Positions 42,070 to 52,366 of a DNA stretch of 64,000 nt are shown piece by piece. This DNA is from Galaxea fascicularis (lineage: Eukaryota; Cnidaria; Anthozoa; Scleractinia; Euphylliidae): positions 32,528,382 through 32,592,381 of the forward strand of contig OX419338.1 in the NCBI GenBank assembly GCA_948470475.1, written 5' to 3'. A program made the position numbers and the translations under genes. The notes under the pieces were generated by a model. It had not been told where the DNA came from, made no database searches, and saw nothing but the letters and a program-made list of their open reading frames with translations. Position 1 is the stretch's first letter, and each line of letters starts with the position of its first letter.

Positions 42070-44345
42070 GTAAAAACTTTATCCAGGTCTTTGCTTAGTC
42101 CGTACGGCTGAATAGAGTTTAATGTTCTTTGCCAGAAAATCTCTCCTTCTCGAAGGACGTCTTTCTTTTTGTCAGTCTCTAAGTGATCTTTTTTTTATTT
42201 GTTCTATGATGGTAATGGTAACATTATTGTCAAAGTCGGGAGTTCGTGTGTTATGTAAAAAATTTTCAGTGAGTTCACAGCTGCTCACTTCCTTTTTAAT
42301 ATGGTTTCTGTGATTGTAACCGTAGGTTAAATGCTGTTTCACTTTTGCCAATGCATTGAAGTTTGCAAATGTTGCACTCGATTGTATAAATGATCCATGA
42401 CGAATGGCAGTCCACTGCATGAAATATAGTAAAGGTCTTCTTGTTGTTGGGACCGGTGAAAGTTGTGGTCTGGTTGATCTTTTTGCACCAACTACACTTC
42501 CGATTCTTTCACATGCTCCACATCCCTTTGGTATCAGATTGTGCAAAGAGGTGTTTCACTTACAAATCTTGAATGCACAACGGTCTGTCTCGTAGAATTT
42601 TCGGTAGGCGACTAAAGGTGGTTTGTTAAATATGAGCGATGGTCTTTCTTTTGATTGGAGAAAGTTCCAATTTCGTTTAGCAATTTCTGCAATAAATGTG
42701 GTGTGGGGGTTGAATGTAGTGACCAGATGAATTCGGTCTGTTGGTTCACGTTGTTTGGTCTATAAATTCACAGTGATGGGAAACCTTTGTGAATTATACT
42801 ATATAAACATTCCTCTTGAGTCAATGTAAGTACTTTCTGCATGTCGTGGAGAACCTTGTGTTGTGCATAACCACACGCTACAAAGAAATCCGAATTCCAT
42901 GATTCGTTTCATCAATGTATCTGTTGAAGAGCATATTCGCCTCAACCTTAAGGCTTGACTCAGATGTGGGATGCTCCGTTTCAGATGAGGTGGATGTGCT
43001 GATGTCCAATGGAGGTATGGAAGTGTATCAGTTGGTTTCTGATAAAGCTCTGTACTGATGTTGCCTTTATTATCCTTTACGACAGTAGTATCACGGAAAT
43101 TCCCTGAACGTGCAGAGATTTCGTGTATAAACTTGATTGAGGGTACTACATTGTTAAGGTAATTTATTAAATTAACCAAAGAGTCTTGATCACTTTTCCA
43201 GATAAGAAATATATATTCTAAAAAGCGTACCCAGATTACGATATGGTTTGCCCAGTCTGTCCCATGTATACGTTTGCAAAGTTGGATGCGACTCTTGTTC
43301 CCATAGCTGTTCCTTTGATTTGAATGTAATTTTCATTACCAAAGGTGAAATTGTTGAGTTTGAGAACTTTCACGAGTAGACATGATAATGTTTTCGATGA
43401 TGGCTTATTCTGGTTTGTTTTGCCTAGCTCTTCCTCCACAATAGTGAGTTCTTCGTCTGTGTCTATATTCGTGTGTAGGCTTGATACGTCCAGTGTTGCT
43501 AAATAACACTTTTCGGGTAGCTTGCCTAAAGCCCGTATTCGTTTAATGAAGTGTGTGGTGTCTTGTATGTATGACGATAGCTTTTTCGCTATAGGTCTCA
43601 AAAACTCGTCCATATAAGCTGATAACTTCTCAGTGTGGCTGTTTACGGAGGATACTACTGGTCTACCTGGATTGTTAACTTTGTGTATTTTGGGAAGCAT
43701 ATGGAATATAGGAGTTCTTGATTGTGCTGGCCTTAAGAGTTTAGCTACTTCTTCTTCTAATTCTCCGTTATCCATAAGTGTATCTACGCACTGGTTTATG
43801 AGCTGTTTGTGTTCAGGAGTAAAATCTCTGTTTACTTTCTTGTTGTATACTCCACTGTCTAGCTAGTTGATGCTGACGTAGTCCTTTGTATTCATAATGA
43901 CCATAGCTCCGCCTTTGACTGCGGGCTTGATGATTATGTCCGTGTTATTGCTTAGTCTATTCAAAGCTGCTCTCTCACGTTTGGTTAGGTTATTACGTTG
44001 AAATCGTAGGTTGTGCAAAGTCTCATCAGTGACTTTGAAGGTCTAGAATATATCGTGCGCTCCTTTTTGTTCAGTTTTTGAAGAATCGATAGTTGGTATC
44101 CAGGGCCATCTCTTGCTTCTTCTATGTTCTCAGGAGTGTGATATTCTTTTAAGGGTTTAAGTCCCTTACGTATGTAGAAGGTTTGTTACCGACTGCGTAA
44201 GTTGAATGTCAGATAAGTTTACTGTTCGCCTCTTTACGATATTCTCTATCTGTGTGGAATTATCACGTGTTATTACTTTGGGTTTGCCTTTACTCATTGT
44301 CCATTTCCGTTCCAATGTCAGTTTTCCGACGATATATTTTCGATT
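42070..44345 (-). mobile_element. Penelope-like retroelement, nearly full-length but dead
   Basis: Read on the minus strand, the order is: an N-terminal region (MKSNRKYIVG, then VNLSDIQLTQSVTNLLH, 44166-44345), KPAVKGGAMVIMNTKDY (about 43900), a reverse transcriptase core (HMLPKIHKVNNPGRPVVSSV, DVSSLHTNID, IQIKGTAMGTRVA, 43236-43775), its thumb side (LINYLNNVVPSIKF, 42799-43179), and a GIY-YIG-like endonuclease remnant ending FWQRTLNSIQPYGL near 42080. The catalytic FLDD motif now reads FLEYIF (near 43200). There are at least three frameshifts and several stops, so it cannot move. The order is that of Penelope-like elements. Confidence 0.85.
43236..43866 (-). pseudogene. Reverse transcriptase core of the Penelope-like element
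   Basis: The longest surviving frame encodes palm and finger motifs of a Penelope-type reverse transcriptase: LPKIHK, NSHTEKLSAYMDEFLRP, LATLDVSSLHTNID (with the first catalytic Asp) and KGTAMGTRVASNFANVYMG. The frame is lost just before the second catalytic motif, which itself is mutated. Upstream the frame reaches LDSGVYNKKVNRDFTPEHKQ before a stop. Confidence 0.8.
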
Positions 44346-44355
44346 CGATTTCATG

Positions 44356-44742
44356 GCCTGCGTGCAGGCGCTAGAAGGGGGAAGGGAGAGGGGAAATTGA
44401 GCGCGCGCAAAACGCGCGGAGCGAGGGAGAGAGGAAGAGGAAGCACCTGCAGCCAGCCCATTGTTTATTTCGTCTCGCCCCCTCATTAATATGCAAACGG
44501 TTAACATCCACGACCGTCTGCCTGTCAAATGTCAGCCATCTTGATTTTCATTCTCAAATGGCTTCCAAAACATCTAGACCAATCAGAAGGTCGTATCAGA
44601 CAATGATTGACGCATAATTAAAAACGAACCAATGGCGATTTTTCGTTCGTCGGCGAACGAGAAAGACGAAATAAACAATGGATTAGCTGCAGGCGGTTCC
44701 TTTCCCTTCTCCCTTCCCCTTTCTAGCGCCTGCCACGCAGGC
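44356..44742. repeat. Inverted GC-rich repeat pair upstream of the Penelope-like element
   Basis: 44356-44495 and 44661-44742 are inverted copies of a sequence with GCCTGCGTGnCAGGCGCTAG, a purine-rich AAGGGGAAGGG run and CAATGGTTTATTTCGTC-like ends. Related GCCTGC...GCAGGCG words occur at 57376-57690. It looks like a palindromic MITE family. Confidence 0.5.
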
Positions 44743-44869
44743 TATCTTTGTATCTGTTCCTGGCGGGTGGGCGTCCGCTTAAAAAATACCGCCGTTGTGA
44801 TGGGCGCTTACCTCCTAATAATATACTGTGTTTATAGTGGGAGTGCACTTAGCTATCCAAGCAAGCTAG

Positions 44870-45085
44870 TTTACAGGCACTCCACTTTAATCCAAAGAAA
44901 TAAATAATTCAAATAAACATAACATGATAAGAATCCCAACTGAAGGGAGGCAAACCAGTTGGCTATTTACAAGGACGACCGAGAAGCTGAACCAGGCACT
45001 TAGCCAGAACAACACCAGCTAGTGGCCAGAACGGGATTTGAACCCGATCGAGCCCCCTAAACCACTCGGCCATCATGCCTCCTCC
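44870..45085 (-). mobile_element. tRNA-derived SINE (GATGGCCGAGTGG type)
   Basis: Minus strand begins GGAGGCATGATGGCCGAGTGGT (A box), then a shortened middle, B box GGGTTCAAATCCC (near 45035-45047), and a body with GTAAATAGCCAACTGG and GCCTCCCTTCAGTTGGGATT. Head and tail match a SINE type I know from corals. About 15 bp between the boxes appear deleted. Confidence 0.7.
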
Positions 45086-45363
45086 CGCTAGGTGTCAAAA
45101 CTAGTAGACAGCTCGCTTTACATGACCTCACGCTATGAACCTCGTTTCTCACGAAAGCAGCTGCGATACAGTAAGCCTATTCACTGAAGATAGATTTTCG
45201 TCGTTATCGCCGCCCTCTCTAAATACCATAAGCTCTCTCAAAACAACCTCTAGCTATTTCTCCTATTTGTACTCCTATTTATGATTCGACTGTGGTTCAT
45301 TTAACATGAGTATTTGCCCGGACACAATAGCCTTTCTGCTAAACTGATACTGATCATTTCTCG

Positions 45364-45832
45364 ATTTAACGCCGGACCCCAATTAAACGCCGGGTGAAAA
45401 CTAGTAGTTTTAAAATCCAGACAAGGTGCTGTACTTGCACACGAAGAAGGAGTTGGCGAAGTTGCCTATTCGTGAACTCAAAATATTTTTTTAGTTGAAC
45501 CCATCTGCTTGCTATGTACCTGCTATGTACCTGCTTGTTCTTACATTACTTAATATGTTCTGTTTGCCTTGGTAATAATCACTTTCGGTGACTTAGGGAC
45601 TGCAGTTTGTAGGGGCGAAAAAAGAGAATAATCGTTCTGCCCTAAGAAATCTTCTCTGGGTCTCCGGCAAAGAACAGACAGTAATAGATCAATTGAAGTA
45701 AAGAAAATTCTACCTTGTTAATAAACGCTGGACCCCGATTAAATGCGTACGCTGGCTTTAAACGAACGCCGGGTTCATCTGAGCCAAGTTGAAACAAACA
45801 CCGGGGGAGTTAAATTGAGAAAATACAGTATG
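45364..45832. repeat. Repeats with AAACGCCGG words
   Basis: AACGCCGGACCCC, AAACGCCGGGT and variants occur in clusters near 45370-45405 and 45725-45810, around about 300 bp of other DNA, ending in GAGAAAATACAGTATG. This may be a decayed DNA transposon with sub-terminal repeats; no protein domain is clear. Confidence 0.35.
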
Positions 45833-48483
45833 GCTGAATAATAGTTTGAATGACTTTCAGCTTTTTCGCCACCTAGCTTTGAAACATGCAACTGCACAAA
45901 CGCAGCTCTGCGAAACTTGAGACGTACTGCATACATTCTCTCAACAAACTTGACAGAAATAACGCGCTATAGGAATTATTCGAGCTATAGGAATTGACCC
46001 GAGAAGAAGAAGATGGAAATGGATCAGCCACTAAGTTATTGAGGAATGATTCAGAGGGACGCCGTGTCACAGCTTTGAAGTCATTGGAGGCCGGAACGGA
46101 GAAGGAGAACAGGGTAACTTAGGACAGCGATTACTGGGAGGATGGTGGACGATAAAAGACGGGCGGCCGGGCGGCAGTCCTGGGCGAATGCAAGTGCTCT
46201 GTGGCGCGTCGAAGTGGAAGGAAAAGGTCGAACCCTTCTGCGCCTTAATTATGACTCGAACAGATAGGAGAATGAAATCCAGTAAAAGGCTGTTATTTTG
46301 AACAACGTAACTGTAGTTTGCAATTGCATACATTACGCTAATCAAGTTGGATCTTACCGCAGCTGTAAGCGATTCCTTTCATGTGGTATTGCCATTATGC
46401 TGTGCGCGGCTATTGAACCTTAGTTTCTGTGTTTCAAAGTAAAAACATCCACGCTGAGTGTTAAATTAAATGTATTCTTCGAGTTCAGTATCGCCATATC
46501 TGTGACCGTTGAGTTGAGCATCTAAATGCCAGAATGATGCTTGAAGTTATATTCCAACGACAGCACAGTATAACAGTTACAAAAAAAAAAAAAGGCATCA
46601 GTGAACAAAATTTTCCTTTCAATTTTCGTCGCATGTCAAAGGAATTCGTTTCAGTCTGGGGTATTTTATTTTTCGCATCCGCTCCTCTTAACAGGAATAA
46701 AAACAGATAGTCGGTAAAGAAGTCGAGATTTTAGAGAAAAGAGATAAATGTAAATGTTTTCAAACTGAGGCAGAAGAGTCAGCTGCAATACGCCCGGGTT
46801 TCAAAGGTGTTGTTGAAGTTTCTAGTTTGTGCTTTCGACAAGGAAGTGCGTAATTTAAATACAAGATGATTCAGAACGTTTCGGAGTCAGTTCTTTTTAA
46901 CGCATTTAGTTTATATATTATTCTTAATTTAACCCGATACCATACATGAAAACTGATAAAGTTATAATAAAGATTAGAACTCACAGTTGTTTTTAGCAGT
47001 GGGAGGCTCCCAAGTGATATGCTAGTCGTTGTACAATATGTACTGAATCATAGTCAACGGCGGAAATTTATATATCCCAGCTGATCGCGATAAAATTATG
47101 TTTACAGAGAACTAACGAATACCCAATAGGAAATAGTGTTATTAAAATGAAAACATTTCATGATAAGGCCTTTGGCGACAGCTGCATGCTTATGTCCGTC
47201 AATAAGTCACACATACAATTATCATGCACTCCTGAATATGACTGTTCATGACAGTCGTGAAGACATTTTATAAAAAGCGAGGTTACAATAATCAGACAAG
47301 GAACTAAATTTTCTTATATTACTTTCGACCACGACGACTCAAGGACTGACGGAAGATCGTTGGGAAAATTTTCAAAAACAGTTCTAATAACAAAAATTAG
47401 AAAGTGATAAAGGTTAGAACAACGTGTCATGGGGACTTAATTGCAAGTTAACCACATTGCTATTTTTTTTTTGCGTGCCGAGCCGGCGACTAACAGAAAT
47501 ATACGTGATCGACGAGTTTTCATGTTTCTCTGCTGAGCCTCCCGTCTTAAGTGCACAGAAATTGACCGTCAGAACAGGGCATTCAAACATTACAATATTT
47601 ACTTTATACCGGCTTTGTGAAAGCGAATATTTGCTCTTATTTAAGGGCTATTAAAAACAAGTTGAGCAGAGTGAACCGGAAAGAGTGCTCTTTGTGGATG
47701 ACGCTGGGGGAGCGGGGGAGGGGAGGGAGATGTGTGGGTGCTAATCTTTGTTTTCCCGTTCCCTTTCATGACAATTAAGCTGCCATCCGTCGTAAATGAT
47801 CATAAAATTGAACAAATGTGTAGCCATTCTGAATGATTTTTTTTTATTGCTGTTAGGGCGCAGAGTTATCCCTTGCTGGAGGAGGGAGGGGGGCGGAGAC
47901 GGGGGAATGAAACTTGCTAATGAGAGTAAGAGGTTATCGCACAGGTGAAGGATGAAGGAGACAAGGAATGGGCTCTGTTCTTATTCTTTTGTCGTCTTGG
48001 TGTCACTAATAGACCTTATCATGTTTTACATTTAAGACGCCACGTTTCACGGTTAAGACGCCATCTTGTTGGGAAGGCAAAGCGTAAGGAATTTACAGTG
48101 ATCTATTTCCCAGCCAGGTCTCGCGCACGTGACTTGAATAACCAAACACGTACCACTGAATCTTGGAAAGATGATTCCATAGCTCACATTTTGTCTGTAT
48201 GCAAAAGTCATTCCGGAGGTTCTCTCACCATGTTTTGATTAATCCTAAACCGTTCACTAAGAGTTTCCCTTCCATCCATCGGCGCGAGTATTGGATGTGT
48301 TCATTTGGAATAAATAGATAGTATCTTCACCTTTTCTACTGTGCTGGTTGTCCATGGTCAAGTTCCTATTCCTGCAGTGTGGCTTGTTGTTTGAAATTCT
48401 TTTCTGCTTTTGGATTTTTTACCAGTATAGCGATGTTTCTCGTTGCGTCACCTATTGTTATTAAAGTGCCAACCAGAGGTTTA
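45833..48483. other. No gene or element recognised
   Basis: AT-rich DNA with occasional purine runs (for example 47701-47730 and 47878-47905). A short match to an AATAGACC start near 48007 is the only hint of a repeat. No convincing coding region on either strand. Confidence 0.4.
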
Positions 48484-48723
48484 TTACTCGGGCTTCCTGT
48501 GGAAGCCCGAGTCTAAATCTGTCGTCCGTTTTTCTTTTTTTTCTTTTTTTCCGTTGTTTTCCACAAACCTCATTTCCGGCGTATTTGCGCAGGCACTAAC
48601 GATGAACCCTTGAAACCCCGTAAAAACCTGTTTACGGTTTGTTTACGCTTGTCTTGTCTGTTGAAAAGCAAGACACAAAGCAACTGTGGATTCCTCGACG
48701 GATTTTCAAAGGAAAAAGTTGAC

Positions 48724-48894
48724 ATGTCTACAGCTATGGCAAACGGTGTCGTATCCAATACGCTCAAACCACTTACAAACGCACACGCCGTTCGCGGTAG
48801 ACCCACACTAAATGATGATGGTGAGCGTACATTTCGAAACGAGTCGTTCCGCGAACTCGAAGCAAATGTGAGGAAATATTATGACATCAAATGA
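48724..48894 (+). CDS. Small ORF 1 of the putative element
   Basis: The ATG gives MSTAMANGVVSNTLKPLTN, then RGRPTLNDDGERTFRNESF and RELEANVRKYYDIK before a stop. The frame resumes after two stops as AINEYKKCTNFDYRSQMFL, which suggests an originally longer protein interrupted by mutations. I do not recognise it. It overlaps the next frame by 14 bases. Confidence 0.35.
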   Translation: MSTAMANGVVSNTLKPLTNAHAVRGRPTLNDDGERTFRNESFRELEANVRKYYDIK

Positions 48895-49621
48895 GCTGAA
48901 TGAGCTATCAATGAGTACAAAAAGTGCACAAACTTTGACTACCGATCTCAAATGTTCCTTGACGAACTTGAGAGGAAACTTTGACACGAACAGTTTAGGT
49001 GCTGGCGAATACAAGATACCCGTTGATGATGAGATTAGAGGTACAAAGACGAACAGCAGTAGTAACAGCAACAGGAAAGCGTTCATGTTGGGTGATGAAG
49101 AACCCACGCACCGAAGCGAAGATGCAAGTAACGTTTTTACTTTTTTGGCTTTTGTCACCAGTATTTCATTTCTTTTGTATACTTTAGATTGTGGATTATC
49201 AGCTGTATCAAGTCTGTGTAGTGTGTTAGTTTTATGTGTAATCTTGTACCTTCGCGTGTTCTACATGAATGTGTTAAGTTTATCAGTTTTATCAACACAA
49301 ATATCGGATGTACTTAAAAAATGCGAGGTATTTGAGAAGGCAATGCAGTTATCTGTACATGATCAACGTGATGCCTTAGTGAAAATAAAATATAGAAAGG
49401 AATTCAGATCTCGTTATGCTAAGTTTGTGTATTTTAACGACAACCGTGAATGCCATGTGCCATTAAGACGTTGTAGGATGCCAGTGAAAAAGCTAAAAAG
49501 TCTGTCACAGAAAAGCAGGAAACTAAGATTGTTTGTGTTCCCACGGTCCTGTCGTGTTTATTCCCGCTGGCACACACTCACACAGGCAGTCCCGGCCAAT
49601 GCTTCAACGAATCGAGTTTGA
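48881..49621 (+). CDS. ORF 2 of the putative element, 246 residues, unrecognised
   Basis: Starts MTSNELNELSMSTKSAQ. Two hydrophobic stretches lie at about residues 85-102 and 108-140, and a basic C-terminal half reads KIKYRKEFRSRYAKF and MPVKKLKSLSQKSRKLR. The hydrophobic block is T-rich and bounded by a possible GT donor (near 49128) and a TTTATCAG acceptor (near 49291), so it may be an intron rather than membrane segments. Partly it may be a chance frame, since ORF 1's frame continues underneath. Confidence 0.3.
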   Translation: MTSNELNELSMSTKSAQTLTTDLKCSLTNLRGNFDTNSLGAGEYKIPVDDEIRGTKTNSSSNSNRKAFMLGDEEPTHRSEDASNVFTFLAFVTSISFLLYTLDCGLSAVSSLCSVLVLCVILYLRVFYMNVLSLSVLSTQISDVLKKCEVFEKAMQLSVHDQRDALVKIKYRKEFRSRYAKFVYFNDNRECHVPLRRCRMPVKKLKSLSQKSRKLRLFVFPRSCRVYSRWHTLTQAVPANASTNRV

Positions 49622-49945
49622 GTCACAAAATACATGTATAATTTTATATATTAGGCTGTGCGGAAATAGAGGGCCCCTACACTTTTTTCGTGAAACGTGA
49701 TTGGGACTATTTTTTTCTCGTGAAACGTGATTTAGGTTTATTTTTTCATTCGTGATTCGTGATTGCCGATATTTGCTTTATCGTGAACGTGAACGAATTT
49801 TGGGAATTATCCGTGACGCGTGAACAGTCTCAATATTTTTACGTGAATGGATGTTCCAAAGTGGTATAGGGGACCCTCGAAATAATCCACAACATCCATT
49901 TGCCACTCGAAAAGCCCGAGTGAAGGCCAATACGGCCTCTAGTTG

Positions 49946-50798
49946 GCTGTTGAAACAGTACATGCTATTGTTCGGTGGCTGGCAAATTTGAATATCAAAA
50001 GAAATTTGACGTCAATGTTTGTAAACAAGAAACATCGCTATTACTATTATCAATGCTGGGGATGTGAAGGATTTTGCCGAGGATATATGTTGGTAGGGAC
50101 TCTATGAATAATCACTACCAACAATCATACCCAAGATGTTACAAGGACAGACTTGGAATGTGATTTCATCAGCATTGTCCGACACCACACGCAAACTCGG
50201 AAAAAGAATTCCGAGTTCTCTCAACAGTTTCTTGGAGTGACACACCAACAGGAGTAAAACCGAGTGCATTTCAACTACTCACGGTTCGGATGATGAATCT
50301 AAATGAGTGTAAACTGAATACTATAACAATTCCCCATAAGGGGTAAAAATTATGTAAGATACCGAAGTGTGATCATCTTTAGTCAAAATATTGACTAAAG
50401 TTTATAACCTTTAACCTTAAACCTTAACCTACAGCCTTGGAATAGATATATCGACAGCTGGAATGCTTTGCGAATGATATTGTAGATCCGAACGATTGTA
50501 TAAAATTATTAATGAACTTTAGTCTCATGATGACCGCGTATGATTTGTGTGACACTGGTGTCTTGGTCTCACGATGAATTTTAATTGTATACAGTGATAC
50601 TTTCCAGAATGCATGCTATTTAACATTTAGACCCGTGGCCCTTGAGGACGAATGGTCTAATTGTTTTAGTATCAAACAACTAGTCGGACATAAAAGGCAA
50701 TAATAAAGTTAGCAAACGCAATTTGAAGAAATATTTGCTTGGGAATAAAGCGAAAGAAATTGCGTCACGCTCGATTGCTACTCGAGTCCTCTAGCAGC

Positions 50799-50836
<38 letters not shown>

Positions 50837-51566
50837 GTTGAGGGATGCTAATTATGATTATGCGCAGTATAAGAATTTACTTTAAATAAATCTCGGTCAA
50901 GAGAAGTCTCGTTAAAAAGTTTCCCATATTGATTATTTATCTGTGAACAAAAATAATCTGTGAATAGATTGTAATTGTTGATAAATGATCCCCACCCATC
51001 AATGATGGAATTGCGTTGAAAAATTCTCCATTGTTTTTTGTTAACATTTTATCAATTTCAATTAATTTCCGTCCCTTCCTTTCCTCCCTAAACTAAATAA
51101 ATTAAGAAATTGATAGAGGGGAAGAGGTAACAAAAGGAATGATAATAAATGAGAACTCTTTTTTTTATATCTACGTTATGGTTTATTGGATCATCGCTGT
51201 TCTTTAAAAATATTAATCGACGAAGTCCTGAAGTAAAATTGGTGGTTTGTTTTGTTGTTTTAAATTGCCACTTCCGCATTCCCATAATACACTTTGTTTG
51301 CCCTCTCCCCCCAGAATTTTGCAAAAGCATTGTTTTCAATTTCTCTCGGGACGACTGTAAGTCCCATGAACAACTGAAAACAATGGTTATGCAAATATTG
51401 GGGTGCAAACGAGGCGTATTATGGGAATGTGAATTAGCATGGTGTAATTGAGTTTCCTTATTAGTCCCTTGTCGAACAGACGTTCCTCCTGTGATCGATT
51501 AGGTATTGTTTACAACATTAAACCAGTAAAAGAAAATAAACTGTTTGCTGACTGAAAAATGACGCG
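49946..51566. other. No gene recognised
   Basis: AT-rich. A 24-bp palindrome (CTTTAGTCAAAATATTGACTAAAG, 50377-50400 approximately) is the only structure noted. Confidence 0.4.
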
Positions 51567-51739
51567 GCCACCCAACAAACATTTTTACAAGTTAGCCAAT
51601 CAAGTTACGCGAATTTAATTGACAGACACGCCTCCATTTGGTTGTTGCGTGTTGAAACGTTCTCGGCGGAGGCGTGTCTGTCAATCAAATCCGCGTACCT
51701 TGATCAGTAGCTAACTTGAAGAAATGTTTGTTGGGTGGC
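51567..51739. mobile_element. 173-bp foldback MITE
   Basis: The two arms, about 70 bp each, start GCCACCCAACAAACATTT and are complementary with some mismatches. They meet around a short centre with GACAGACACGCCTCC and its complement. Confidence 0.75.
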
Positions 51740-52025
51740 TACGGTTAGACGCGTCGCACTGTAATAACCTGCTGTATAAAGATCGAGAAAAACTGACAAT
51801 TTCTAAAAGTATGGTCAATCGAGTCTCTTTCTACTTATATATGCAATCATCATCCATTCGTATCTTCAGAGAAGTGTTCAATCGACATATGAAAGATAAG
51901 CATTTCAACGAGAAATAAATGGAATTTTCTATATATTTCCGCCCTTATTGACGGGTTAAGTTCAAAGTTATTGTCAGACATTACAAAATATTCCGTTTTC
52001 TTAGTTATTGAATCACCAAGAAAGT
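51740..52025. other. No feature seen
   Basis: Short AT-rich interval between two MITEs. Confidence 0.4.
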
Positions 52026-52366
52026 AGGGAGCTTAAGCATCGACGAGGGCGACGGCGATGAAAACGTCTTCTCGTTTCTGTAGCTTTTTCGCGATTATTT
52101 CAATTTGTTTAACTTGGAAAATGCTAGCGAACTACCAGGGACTAAATTGCAATGAACTGCATCAAAATAACGAAAAATAAAAACAAATTGGCCGCTATGC
52201 GTTCACGTCCTGTACAAAAACATGCATGAAATTTGGTCATTCCACGTTGTTGAATTGCAGAGGACCAACTATGTAAACGCACGTGCAAAGCGATTGTTTT
52301 TGTTCAATAAACCCATTGTTTGTCGCGTTCTCGTTGCCGTTGCCGTCCTCGTTGCGTAAGCTCCTT
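52026..52366. mobile_element. MITE of the GACGGCGACGGCAACGAG family, complete
   Basis: Inverted ends of about 35 bp: AGGGAGCTTAAGCATCGACGAGGGCGACGG at the left and the complement of AAGGAGCTTACGCAACGAGGACGG at the right. A partial relative lies at 41509-41815. No ORF. Confidence 0.75.

Larger units (their letters stand above)
48484..49945 (+). mobile_element. Putative two-ORF element with related inverted ends
   Basis: The left end contains ACTCGGGCTTCC-TGTG-GAAGCCCGAGT, a hairpin, and the right end has AAGCCCGAGT followed by an inverted relative of the left flank (CTAGTTGG versus CCAACCAGAGG). Between are two overlapping forward frames and a 3' region built of CGTGAAACGTGAT words (49685-49800). 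Without a recognised transposase this is an inference from ends and compactness. Confidence 0.4.

Noticed and set aside
50400..50450. AACCTT-type short tandem resembling telomeric repeat
   Set aside because: Units are irregular and not CCCTAA; too short to be telomere-derived.
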